A stretch of DNA of 64,000 bases. Origin: Acanthaster planci (lineage: Eukaryota > Echinodermata > Asteroidea > Valvatida > Acanthasteridae). The number at the start of each line of letters is the position of its first letter. Position 1 is the stretch's first letter. The stretch covers positions 485,745 through 549,744 of the forward strand of contig NW_019091486.1 in assembly GCF_001949145.1 (NCBI RefSeq), read 5' to 3'. The position numbers were made by a program, and so were the translations under genes. This document shows positions 46,416 through 58,104 of this stretch, piece by piece. Under the pieces are notes generated by a model that saw nothing but the letters and a program-made list of their open reading frames with translations, was not told where the DNA came from and searched no databases.

Positions 46416-47411
46416 ATGATGTAGGCCTGGGGCTACTCGGACATGTCCGGATGTTGGACTAGGCCTATTTTACGGCTGGGGGTCTAATCTCAATTTGACA
46501 ACGTGTACTGTTATTACTAACCATATCCAACCCCTTGTGTCACCGTTTCTGGTGTTGGGTTGCCCTCCTCGGGTAGTTCTCTGTGTTCAAAAAGTCCTTG
46601 GGACATCCTTGCTTCGAGCTTCAAATACCGACTGCCAGATGATGCCAATCAGTCAGGTTACGATTAATTTCTGTATAATGAATTCGTCGTGAGACGTCTA
46701 GATTACAGATGTAGGCTGACGTGTTGATAAAAGGGCGTCCTCTCTTGTTCACTACAATGCAACGTTTCGGGTATACGGACGCATATAAAAAAAACCTGGA
46801 CTTGCAACGCCTTTGTAATGAAGCCAACGCTGGGTGACCAGCGGCCGAGCCCAACACAAAAGCTTGGGTTGAAGTGGCTCCCTTCTATTGACGTCAGGAA
46901 GCACAAAGGCGGACATTGCCTGAAAGCTTTGTGTTCAGCTAGGTAAAATGGCCGCGAGTGGAGTCAATGATCATAGCTGATTAAGGGCATTGCAAGTCCA
47001 GATTTTATTATACTCGTCCGTGGGTATACCAGGCACGAAATGGGAGAGAGGGTACCCCCCCACGCACATCCATCCTTACACAGCTATACTTTTGGGGTAT
47101 TTGCTTGTTCTCGTGTACAAAACTCCCACACAACACGCAAAACATTTCAAATCACTCCAATTTAAACCAAATTCACTTTTCAGAGTTGGAATTTGGGACC
47201 CGTATGTCCCTTGCAAAATAGCAGTAGCTCAAGGCGCGTTCGGGCGTACCCGTATTGTGCGCGCATTAGTGTAAAAAGCAATTGACTAGTGGTTAATCTA
47301 TGGACAATTCCAGTGACCACGGCAGTGGCAGTGGACCTCTTTATTGGTGACAGGCACTGTGTCAGCTGTTGTACAAGTAGCTCGCGAAGGCTTGCATGGT
47401 GGAATACGATG

Positions 47412-47540
47412 AGGTAGAGGCTTTGCGGATACACCATATGGAAAATATCTCTGGTTCTGAAAAGAACCTGTTACTTTTCAGAATCACACATACTCAAAAG
47501 AGATATTTTCTACATGATGTATCGGCAAACCCTCTACCTT
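47412..47540. mobile_element. Near-perfect palindrome (MITE)
   Basis: The left half has aggtagaggctttgcggata, then gaaaatatctct and ttctgaaaag. The right half has cttttcagaa, agagatattttc and the complement of the first block (ggcaaaccctctacctt). The centre is aacctgtta, so nearly the whole 128 bp folds on itself. It is non-coding and typical of a small palindromic MITE. Confidence 0.7.
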
Positions 47541-47927
47541 AGCTATTGTATAGAAACTACTGTTTTGTGACAGTCGCTCCGTACCAAACTTAAACCCAAC
47601 ACAGTGCTTACCACCTCAAGGGGGGCGTCGGGAGTGCCTTGTAAATGTCCGTGGATTCGTCTACGATTCTAACTCTTCCCCAAGACTTGGTTAAACAGGG
47701 GGCTACCAAAACAAAAACAAAAACAAAAAAAGGCAAAGTACAGTGTGTTTTTAAAAAAGCAAACCGAGGTTAATTTCTTCATTTCTTTGACATGGCTGAA
47801 TAGTTTGGAAATTGGCAACCACCATTTATTAACTATGTCCTTTTTCTTATGACACCAAGAAATCCAATTTACTGTCATAGATGACCCATTGTACCCAAAC
47901 GAAATAACTTCCTGCTCTTATGTCTAC

Positions 47928-48082
47928 GGACCTGTTTGTCTCATACAGCTCCAAATCACGACCAGTCATGCGTCAGTGATCCAACGCTGGTTCACTGACA
48001 CCAGAACCCATATAATCAATGCAGCAAACCAGCGTTGGGATCACTGATTGAAATCCAGTTCTGTGTGAAGCAAACAGGCCTG
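47928..48082. mobile_element. MITE family member, copy 2
   Basis: This shares terminal inverted repeats (acctgtttgtctcata... and complement of ...gtgaagcaaacaggcct) and the core ggttcactgacaccagaac with 34965-35100. Inner parts pair as well (ccaacgctggttc with aaccagcgttggg). Confidence 0.7.
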
Positions 48083-49496
48083 ACACGGCCCACAATTCAG
48101 ACACCTATACAACGTTACAAATTACCCGTTCACCACATTATAAATATAAAAAACTATCAGCAAATTATAGGTTTAGTTCTTGAATTTAAAAATAAAAAAT
48201 TAAGTCCACAAAGTATGCATGGAAATTGATTCTTTGTTTTCTACAATCCTAGTTTCACACACGAGAAAGGCACTGGTAATGCATGCTGCATACAACCTGT
48301 AAGTCAAATCACTATAAATCAAACAAGATACGAACACAATTTACCTTTCTTACCTTTGGTATTGCGTGATGAAAACTCAGAAAACTGTCACCTACTTGTT
48401 TTAGCTTTCTTGACTTTTGTGGCTGGTTACTTTAACTATTCAGGTTCTTTCTGCTTCAGTTATTCCAATCCTAAATAGTCCTCTAAAATTGATTTCTCTG
48501 ACAAAACCACCAACCCCCCCCCACAAATCTAAGTGACTTCACCACGCAAGGTCTACACAACCTACATTGTGTGGACCCGTCTTATTCTCGGGTCCTCACA
48601 AGGCATACTCGCATCAATCCCATCTTTGGTACAGGACCGAGGCAATATCAGGATAACTCTATCATCCAGCACCTTCAGATGTGACCTTAGTATGAAATGA
48701 ATTGCATAAAGCTTGTTCTTTGTCATGTACATAAATAATAACCATTCAGGTAGGCACACAAATATACAAAAATACATAAATGTTGCTAAATATACAGTCT
48801 CCCAAACGTTCTTGATACAATGATACATGTGGGCACTTACAAAACGATCTAGATTGAGTATCAAAAATAGAAAGCACACACATCATGCACAGTAACTGCT
48901 AAATAGCGAGGTCCTATGCATGAAAAAGCTGTTTATAAAGCAGAAAAGTGAGAAGATAAATATCATGAAAACGAAACCTTTTGAGAATTCTAGCTCCAAG
49001 AACCAATTTTGCACCTTAATTGTTAAGGGGGGCTCTAAAGTGAAAAATTTGAAAACACACAAAATACCTAACGCAAGGGGCAGAAAAAGAAACAGTGAAA
49101 AGCAGTGTTCCCATCCTAAAAAAGATGAACTTGGAGAACCGACATCAAGCTTTTGATCACCCAGTCGTATCAAACAGAATCATGCAGAGGGATTGAGACA
49201 CCGCAAGTATAAATCTTCAACAAATTTAGAGGTCCAGTTGGGGTTACGGATGAAGTTGTCCTCGCATTGTTCCATCTCTCATGTGCAACATGAGTGGGGC
49301 GCAGAGAGGTAGGGTATGGATATATGGTGGGACATCTGAAGGACGTGCCAAGGTAAAAGTCCCCAAAGCAAACTTCGGTTACATTACATCTGCATGTACT
49401 CTGCTTTTGTGCTCATGGCATTTAAGCTGTGAGAGTGTTTGCACGTTCACAATCTGGAAAGGAGAACGTTGACCCCCCCTGAACCCTTAGCAATGC

Positions 49497-52400
49497 CTAA
49501 GCACCTCCACCGGTGGACTTCACGACTGTGATCTTCCCTGGCCGCTGCAGTTTCATCTTGTTCTTCAGGATGTTCAGGTAGTCGACTGCCGAGTAGGTTA
49601 TCCTCTTACACTGCATGTCCTTTTTGGCCTCCGGCCGAAGCACGTACCTTTCCACCAGCGTCCGTCCACTCATCTCACTGACCTCCTTCTTGCCCTGCAG
49701 GCAGCGGCTCTTCAGCTCCCGGTTCCGCTGCTCCAGCTCCGCGACGTCCGCCGCCATTCGCCGCACGCCGTATTGCTCCACCTTTGTCCAGAGCACGGCG
49801 TTGAAATGCCGGTACAGCTGGAAGTCGCCGCTATGCCACTCCAGGAGGCCCTGCTCTGTGGCGGGCGACAGGCGCTTGACCAGCATGCCGCTGCGGGCGT
49901 TGCTGGTGAAGTAGGTGATGTCGTCAAACGTCCAGCACATCAGATCCTTCAGGAGAATCAGAGACTCCTTCAAGTGTTCGGCGATCAAGACTAGCTCGAA
50001 GGACTCGCCAAGGGACTGGATCCATTGGTCTACTGCTGCGCTGTCCCCCATAGCGCTGGAGTCCAGCCCCAGGTCGTACAGCATTGGGTTCAGCGCACTG
50101 TGCCTCGGGTTCTTCGGGCTGTACTTCTCATAGAAGGTCCGTGGGGAGGAGGCAAACTTCTCCAGGGGGCACCTGTACGTCCTCTCCATGGCATAGAAGC
50201 TGTACATGCTCTCAAACTGCTTGGGAGGGTAACGGAGGATCGTGATGAACTTGGTTCCTGGTGCCATCACTTTCTTCATGTCTATGATGGAATCAAATTA
50301 TAAAACACTGGATTAGGCTGGCAACGTCTAGATGTATCTTCCTGAGGGTTAAGCTCCGACGTCTTTTGCTGTAGTGGAGTTCTAAGCCCTCCCCCCCTAC
50401 CACAAATACAGGAGCGAGGGAGGCACCCAATCCGTACTGACACTGTGTGTCACCATCCCATGATTCACTAGCCTTAGTCCAGGTGATCTACGTGATCACT
50501 GACTTTTAGTAAAGCACCCAAGTTTACATGCACTTTGAAAGGGTACCACGGCCACTGCTAAGAGGGGGCCCAATGTGGTTCACCCCCTGAGCAGCTGCCC
50601 CCCCGACAAGGGCAAAATAAGTTTTGTTCTTGTGACCCCCCCCTGCCGGTACTATGCCCCCCCCCCATCCCTGAAGCTGGCCCTGGTGTTGAAGGATACC
50701 ATGTTGCTATTTCACCAGTAAATGCACACTAGCACAGAAAGAGAATCTTGAGGGAGCACACTCAAACTTGCCATCACTTACTCTCTCTGTGGAACCGGGC
50801 ATGGTTGGCCAAGATGTTGTACGTCCCTGTAGGGGACGGCAAGGCAAACGACGGCTTAAACTTGACCGGGCAACCCATGTACACGTCCACCTTGGGCAGG
50901 GCAAAGGTCAAGTGTCTAGCATCGCCAAAGCGATACAGGACGTTCTGGAGCGTAGAGCTGCCCGTCTTGTGAGTCTTAAGCAGCAGGATGTTTTTCTGTT
51001 CCTCGCAGGAACTTTGCTCTGTGCCCTGGGGAACTTCAACCTCCTTGCTCTTGTTGGACCCAGTACTTGTGACCGACGCTCTGGGTCTTGTAAAGTTGGT
51101 TCCTCTTGCGCCAAGATTCTTCAGACCTTTATGTTGACAGACAAAACAAATGAAGAAAAGGGAAATGGTTGAAGGTTACAACTGAGAAGGGTGTTCCATG
51201 CTCAAGCTGCCACCTACATGTGTAGACCTACGTGTACGTACATGTATAATCCAATGGCGCTGTGCTTTGTTCACCCTATGTGCTGTCTACAGTCGTTTTG
51301 CCATCAGCCTACACTTAAAGTATGGCAGACACAACAGGAGGGCCCCATTTGGTTAGGGTAAAATCTCACGTTTCCTGAAAATGCACGTACTTCAAACAGC
51401 GCCCTCCTTAAAAGTCTGTCATACTATAAATAGGCTGATAGGAGAGTGCACATAATAAAACCAAAGCATGGAATCATAATGTTACAGGTCTGCAGTACTT
51501 GTTTTCAAAAGGTTCTCTTTTCAAAAGGTTTGCAAAAGCCGTCTTAATCTACATCTGCTGAGTGCATTCGTCAATTTTTCATTGTATGTGATGAAGCTAC
51601 AAGGTATGATATTGTGCGACTGAGAGTTGTGCAGTTTTTTGATACTACCAATGTCATTTCCTTGATTTTCTATTTCATCTGCATCAATGACACTGGCCAA
51701 TGTCACATGCTTTATTTCATTGACATGTATTATGACTGAAGTCTCATCTAGAAACCTATCTACCTGTCCCGAGGACGAGCCATACTAATTTCAGACTGGC
51801 AATTTTTCCTTGGAGAAGACTTGAAGCCCTCCCCCTAGATGTCTAGAAATATCTTGGACACAGGTGAAAATCTTCATATTTTCTTCCAAAACATTTGCTG
51901 TAACCGAAATATGGGCTTAGATAGCATTGAGGGGCATTAACTGCTTAACTTTCACGGGAAGTGGATAGGTGGTGTTTCAAACATTGCCAAGAGCGGCAAG
52001 GCAGATAGCGTAATCCTACATGTAGATGAATCCCTGAATTGTGAGTATGCACCTTGTTTGCCGACGAGGTTCTCCACTGCTTGTCCTTTCTTTGTCATGC
52101 TGAGATTCGGTGAGAGTACCCTCCTTTCGCTGCTACTGCCAGCGGCTTGTTCTCGACTAACTGCTTTACTGGGAAGCAGCGACGTCCATAGTGCTTGACT
52201 TGTCACGGGGTTTCTGCTGAGCGAAAGCAAGTCCCCGCACTCTCTGAATATATTCAGCAGGTGCATCACTACTGCTATTTCACATTGCATTATGTCTTAA
52301 TAAATCCAAAACCCCTGAATAACTTTCTGCCATCTGAGTGATGCATTGATGATGATTTATTTGTCCCAGCACAAGGCATGCGGACCACTGATGTGACCTT

Positions 52401-53879
52401 TCAATACAATGGGCCTCCACACATGCACTGCAGTTGAACCCGTTTGGCAATTCTTTTTCATCAAACACTGACTTTCTGGGGCTGTTAAGCGGCTCTTCCC
52501 ACAAAGGGGTCGACGCTAACAACAAACACAGAACTGCATTGTTCCTCCCTCCAACATAAAAACTTTTTTAAGTTGTACTTGATATTGACGCTTCTAATAC
52601 AAAGAAATATCAAATAAGCTGTGAAACGGAAGAGTCAGGACTAATTGTAATCTGTGGACATAAACTTTTAGATTCCGTGTTTATTCATGGTATGCCCAAC
52701 CCTCACGATGCCTAGTCACCTGAAAGGTGCAGTACTTATCCTAACTGTTTCCAACGAGATCTGGTGTTGGAGTTTAGCCAGTTTGGGATATTTAGGGTGA
52801 ATGGATGTAGCCAAAATGCACAGTAAGCCTCTTGCTGCGATCTTACATCAGGGAGAGAAAGGAAATATAACAAAATATCAAAACGTAACAATCGGACGGC
52901 GAAGGCAGTTTAAAACAAATTGTTTCCCACTTAAGCGATGACATGAATAGGAAGAATACATGTAATTGAACCAGAGCATTCTATATGGTGACCCATGGAA
53001 CTACCCTCCCCCCTCAAAAAAAGAAGCAAAAACATGTTGTCGAAAATTCTGAAAGGCAAGTATTTTTGATCCGTTTCATTTTCCTTCCTTCAAAAAGTAG
53101 AGCCAGACATGTAGCCTCAACTACAGGTGTATCAGAAAGGAGAGAAGAGGTTACATGGGAAGAATTTCCAAAACTTTTGCCCCTCTAAATTTAAAAATTT
53201 GGTTCGGATTCTGTTCTTGATATTTCCCCTCCCCACCTGGCAATGCCCCTTCTTTCGCTTTATGGCCCGATTCTGAATCTACAAGCCTATGTATTCGAGA
53301 CCCACGGTTTCATGGAGTGCCTGACGGTAATGCCACAAAGGCATTTTCACACAATAGCCTCGAAGCCCTGGGCAAACAAACGACTGCCCCGGGTTGAAAA
53401 TTGAATTTTTCAACCCTGACAGCAGCCCCGCATTGTTTCACACTTGCTTCATGAGACCCTAGCTTATCGGGCCAAGTTCAACCCAGAAATGACCGCGATT
53501 TTCAAGGCGAGTAAACATCTCGACCCTGCTCCAGACCGGGGTGGAGTTCAACCCGGGTTGAAGTCACACTTGGGATTGGTGGGGGTCGAAAATTGTCAAC
53601 TGTGAATTTTCGGCAAATTTTCAACCCTGCATCCTCCCTGCTTCAACCCTGAGATTTGTCTAACTAATGAAAAGGCCTCAAATTACACCTTGCTTGATAG
53701 TGCACCCTTCCTTTCCTCTGCCATCGGTCACAGCATCAATAAAACACCAACCTCTTGACATGAATCCGGTGGGACCCTGACGAGGCTCTGTCCTTGTTGC
53801 GAGTGAGGTACATCAGCGAGATGACCGTGAACACTGTGACAAGGATCAGGGTCCCCAGGAACGCCTTCATAATACTCAT
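49497..53879 (-). CDS. GAL3ST: Galactose-3-O-sulfotransferase (cerebroside sulfotransferase family)
   Basis: GAL3ST enzymes are Golgi type II membrane proteins that move sulfate from PAPS to the 3-hydroxyl of galactose on glycolipids or glycans. Four coding exons on the minus strand, 53879-53752, 52243-52053, 51126-50782 and 50281-49497, join in frame to 482 residues. The N-terminus MSIMKAFLGTLILVTVFTVI continues into a signal anchor (about residues 5-25), then a Ser-rich stem encoded largely by the second exon, with an N-glycosylation site NFT. The 5'-phosphosulfate motif is NILLLKTHKTGSSTLQN, followed by RFGDARHLTFALP. The 3'-phosphate segment is FITILRYPPKQFES. Further family blocks are LILLKDLMCWTFDDITYF, LYRHFNAVLWTKVEQYG and RRMAADVAELEQRN. 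It is longer than human GAL3ST1 (about 423), mostly in the stem. The substrate, and which vertebrate paralogue is closest, cannot be told by eye. Confidence 0.93.
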
Positions 53880-53949
53880 GGCTGCAGACTCCGCCCCCCG
53901 AGGAGGCTGGCTAGCCCAGGCTCATGATGGGTAGTGTAGCATACAGAAC
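53880..53949 (-). other. GAL3ST: 5' UTR of GAL3ST with upstream splice acceptor
   Basis: A good acceptor (CACCTTGCAG on the minus strand) ends at 53950, placing a 70-base untranslated leader before the ATG at 53879. An upstream untranslated exon is implied. A candidate donor (ATCACAGG|GTAAGT) ends an exon at 57140, preceded by an ETS-like ACTTCCG; that partner is speculative. Confidence 0.5.
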
Positions 53950-55277
53950 CTGCAAGGTGAAAAAGACTAATTGATAACAGGTTTATCAGGCCATGTGAAA
54001 AAGAAAACGAGTTTGTCAACTGAACTCACTTCCATTTTCCTCATCCGGCTTTTTTCTTTCTTTTTGTTTTTGCTTTGAGCTTTCCCTCTTGAAGTCTGTA
54101 AAGTCATTTGACTTTCTATTTGCGGCTTTCAGACTCAATTATAATCAGGCCTGTGGTAGATTAACAAACGCAACATAACCATGTCACTTCATCATCTCTG
54201 CAAGGCCATAGTATATACATTTGTCATTTATACAGAAATCACGAATGGGTGAATTGACTGCTCTTTAAAACGTCAATTGCTGTCCATAATTTCAAAGGGG
54301 CATTCCCATTTGCCATTTGCACATTTTTAACAGGTACCCTTCAGGTGTCTGTTTGAACATGAGCATTTTACAACAGGTGTTTGTCCTCAACACTGCCAGC
54401 AGCGTATTTGTCGTGTTCTCGGTGATGTCAGTGTATTCAACTGACATTACAATAGCCTTTCTTTTCCAACCAGTATACTCAAAGTGGCAGAATCCGGTAC
54501 ACCTGTGACTACGAGTATACTTGTCAAGTATTGCCTAGTATTGACAGAGGAGTACGCAAGGGGCCCTGTTTACGAGTCATTGCTATCCTTAGCCCCATTA
54601 TTTGGCATGTCTTCGTACCCTAGGCCCAAGCTCCATGAATGCATGCACTGACTGCAGTGCTGACACTCATGTGTGATAACCAGTCGCTTCGGCACCTTGC
54701 TAACTAGGCACCCACCAACTTGGCCTCCGCCAACTCGGGACCTACATGTACTTTTGTGGACAGCATGCAAAAAATCACGGAAGCCGTGAATTGATGAAAA
54801 TTTTCCAGGGCACCAGTAGGCCTAGCCTAGCCTAGGCCTACCCTTACAGCTTCAATTGGTTGTGAGTGCTGGTGCCATGTTGGTCAGGTGCCAAGGTGTC
54901 AGGTGTATTAAAAACTAAAAAAGTGGTCGAAACAACGACCGAATCCATTTTTGAGATCTGTCATTTTTCTTCCATTTGAAAACGTCATTAGTACCTTCTT
55001 CACACCGAGGAGGAAAGCATTCTATGCTGGTTGACACGTTAGACTCAGACCCACCAACTTGCCCAAGATATTTGGAGGATACTTTGGTGTCTTTGTATCT
55101 ACACAGTACTCTACAGCCTCGTACATGTGCACTACCAAGTTACAGGTATGACAAATCTGCACTCTCTCTTGACGTACGTGGATACGTGTGCGTGTTTGTT
55201 CCGCACAAGAACCAAAAATCTATGCATGTAGATAATAGCTCATGCCTCCATGCCTGGCAGATGTTTTAAGGTCGTAT

Positions 55278-55292
55278 AGCGCCACCTAGCGG
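55278..55292. promoter_or_regulatory. CTCF-like motif
   Basis: AGCGCCACCTAGCGG matches the reverse form of the CTCF core (CCASYAGRKGGCRS) closely. It is isolated between the sulfotransferase and the repeat-rich end. CTCF is conserved in bilaterians; binding here is not shown. Confidence 0.35.
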
Positions 55293-55927
55293 CGCAAGAT
55301 GGAGAGTTGTCTTGAGTTTGAGCAAGGGAAACATGGACATCGGATGTACGGAGGCCGCAAGTGGCTCATTCATTTCTGGCATAATAGTTTGTCAACAGAC
55401 ATTGGCAACAAAAAGTTTCATATCAAATACAGCTAACAAACAAGTCCACTCCCATCTTCTTCAGTGTTTCATGTTTTCATCAGGGCAGAAAAATTGGAAG
55501 GGGTGGGTAATTCAAGCTTGAAAGAGAAAAATGCTTGAAGGCTTCCCTATTCTTCAGTCGATACCTCCAAGGGATGTGCATCACGGCTCCTATCTGATAA
55601 TACAGAAAATGGCACACATACAAATGACTCACATAGCAATTCATTAGCAGTAAATGAAAAATCAGTAAAACGTCGTGAATGGTACGTACAGTTCATGTAT
55701 ACAAATTATCTCCGAGAGAGTGATTAAGTAAAACCACAACTGTGTAAGATACGAATTGATTCGAAGAACACATTCCCTGCACATGTAGACATATTCTAGA
55801 GTAAAAGTATCCATCCTGATGCACTTGAAAGACACAAATACATCAGTCAATGCTACTTTTTTGTATTTTATATATATTCATAAATCTTATGCAAAAAACA
55901 GTGCACATGACTGGAAACATGAATAAA

Positions 55928-56117
55928 GCCTGTTTTGTTCCCGTTTTAAAAGACAGGGACCTGTACGTTTTAAAACTGTTTTCATTCATACTGTTTTTAG
56001 CCTGTTTAAAGCCTGTTTTACTCCTGTTTTAAAAAACAAGGACCTGTTTTAAAACTGTTTTCATTCATACTGTTTTTAGCCTGTTTTTAAAACCTGTTTT
56101 ATTCCTGTTTTTAGCGG
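55928..56117 (+). repeat. Tandem repeat, about 82-bp unit, 2.3 copies
   Basis: Unit 1 (55928-56010) and unit 2 (56011-56092) share actgttttcattcatactg, ttttagcctgttt and a GGACCTG block, and a third partial unit (cctgttttattcctgttttt) follows to 56117. A shorter CTGTTTTA word recurs inside each unit, so the array may have grown from a 10-20-bp unit. Confidence 0.8.
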
Positions 56118-57919
56118 TTCCAAGTCGTTTATTACTGTTTTAAAACATGTTTTTTCCTATTTAAATTTGACGAGGGAAGCCATTGTCCAACATGGGCAGT
56201 GAATCGTACCAAATTGTAAGTGTACAGGCTAATGGGGGAAACTTGGAATTATTATCACACGTAATCAGACTTATAACACGTTATTCATTAATTAAACATT
56301 CCCCATAACGTGTAATCACTGTATCCCTACTTTTCCCGCCCTGGAACTTGGCCAAAACCCTTCCCGCGTAACCCAAACAGGAGAACCTATCAAAATAGAG
56401 GCAATTTCCAGGGCACGCCCAAAACAAAAGAAACGGTCAGGGCGCTGCCATTACATGGCAGTAAACAAGGATATAGCTCTCCAATATGTACGACATCCAA
56501 ATTGTATCTTGGGGTGTTTCAATCCCGGCTCTCTATTATTCCAGAGCCACCAGCAATCCTCAAAGACAGGGTTCGAACATAACACAGGTCCTGTGGCCCA
56601 ATGCCAGTCAAAACGTGGGTGGACCAGCCAAACCCTTATTGAAGTGGTCCGGCAGACCCGTTCAAAAAGGAGACGCAACGACGATGCAATTTTTTTTTCG
56701 CGTCCTCTTATTTCCCGGACACCAACCGCCTGCCAAAACAGCACAGGAACGCTCTATGCCTGCGATTGAATGTGCCAAACATAAATGTGTACCCTGTGTG
56801 TTTGTGTACCATGTGAGTACAGGGTACACAAATTCGTGCAAGAATTTTTCAGCACTTCTCGAAGCCCAAGCCTTGTGTAATAAACATCCCCATCCGGTCA
56901 TGATTGGTTGCCAATGGAAGATCAGTAGGCTCCTGTTCATAAACATGTGCATGTATGTGTCAGTGAGACTCGCAGCCGTTCCTGCATCATCGGAAGTAGT
57001 GACTAACAATTTCCACTATAACTCGTGGTAGCTTACGTTTTACTGTAAATTTCCAGCTTGAAATAAGGCCAGTAAATTTCTGCTTCCAAGCTAGAATGTA
57101 GAAGGCTTTGTTGACAATAGGGCAGGGCAGTGGACTTACCCTGTGATATTCCGGAATCGGAAGTTTGTTTTGTCTTCTAGTTGTCGCACAAAACTATGTC
57201 CAAACCGTGTTCGTGCATTTTGACGGACATACCTGGGCTCATAGGCATGACAGTCAATAAAATACAAGCGTTCAGTTAAGATCCGCTTCAGCTAGCTGGC
57301 AATGGCAAGTCCAAAAGGGCTACTAGACTTTCTTTTAGAGCTATTTTTTTCTGAATATACGAACTTTCTTCACAGCATGTGACCTGTTCCTCAGAGGTAG
57401 TGAGCAAAACGTACAGCCACAGAGACGCAAGACGAATGGCGCAAAAAAGGGCGCTGAGGGAGAAAGCAGAGACTATTTTATTTCATGCAGTGTGAAATCC
57501 TTTAAGACCAGAAAGTAATAGCTATAATAATTTTAGAGAGTTTTCCGAAGACGAAAGAGCCAAAAGGTGCGGAAGCTCAGATAAAATGGCGTTGAAATTT
57601 GTGCCCTCGCACATTTTCAATAGGCCAGTCAAGCTCTTTGCTCCACATGGCATGCGCATACGCACATAAAATTAGAATTTATTATTATACATTTTTGTGT
57701 GTGTGTGCGTACATCTTAGTAGAGCAGTTGTTGTCTGGCAATATTGCGGAGAGTTGCCTGCTAGTTTTCTCGCAATAAAGAAGAATTTAGTTGTTACAAG
57801 TCCTGTATTTTTTTGTTTTGCTTTGGATGGGGGAGGGGTCTCACCAATCTGGAGATAAGACCTCCTTTACTCCATGAAAAAGTGCAAATGCATGAACGCC
57901 GTCAGGCACAACAAACACA

Positions 57920-58104
57920 CAGCGGCGTAGCGAGGGCATTTTCTTGGGGGGGGTGCCAGGGTCAATTTGCCGACTGGTCGATGTACGTCAATAATTCATG
58001 ACCTCCATTTCAGTTTCATCTGCCGACTGACCCTTTATTTGCCGACTGAAAAGAATTATTGGGGGGGTGCAACACCCCCACACCCCTCACTCGCTACGCC
58101 GCTG
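57920..58104. mobile_element. Short TIR element (CAGCGGCGTAGC type)
   Basis: The terminal inverted repeat CAGCGGCGTAGCGAG is perfect over 15 bases (57920-57934 and 58090-58104). The interior carries three copies of TGCCGACTG and G/C runs near both ends. It is related by its ends to 4989-5183. No coding sequence. Confidence 0.75.

Larger units (their letters stand above)
44144..49496. other. Region upstream of SELENOS and downstream of the sulfotransferase
   Basis: The SELENOS first exon and promoter should lie here but I could not identify them. The interval holds ACATGT-rich sequence near 44.70 kb, a foldback element at 45.54-46.42 kb, a palindromic MITE at 47412-47540 and a MITE at 47928-48082. 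The short frames present do not resemble known proteins. Confidence 0.5.
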
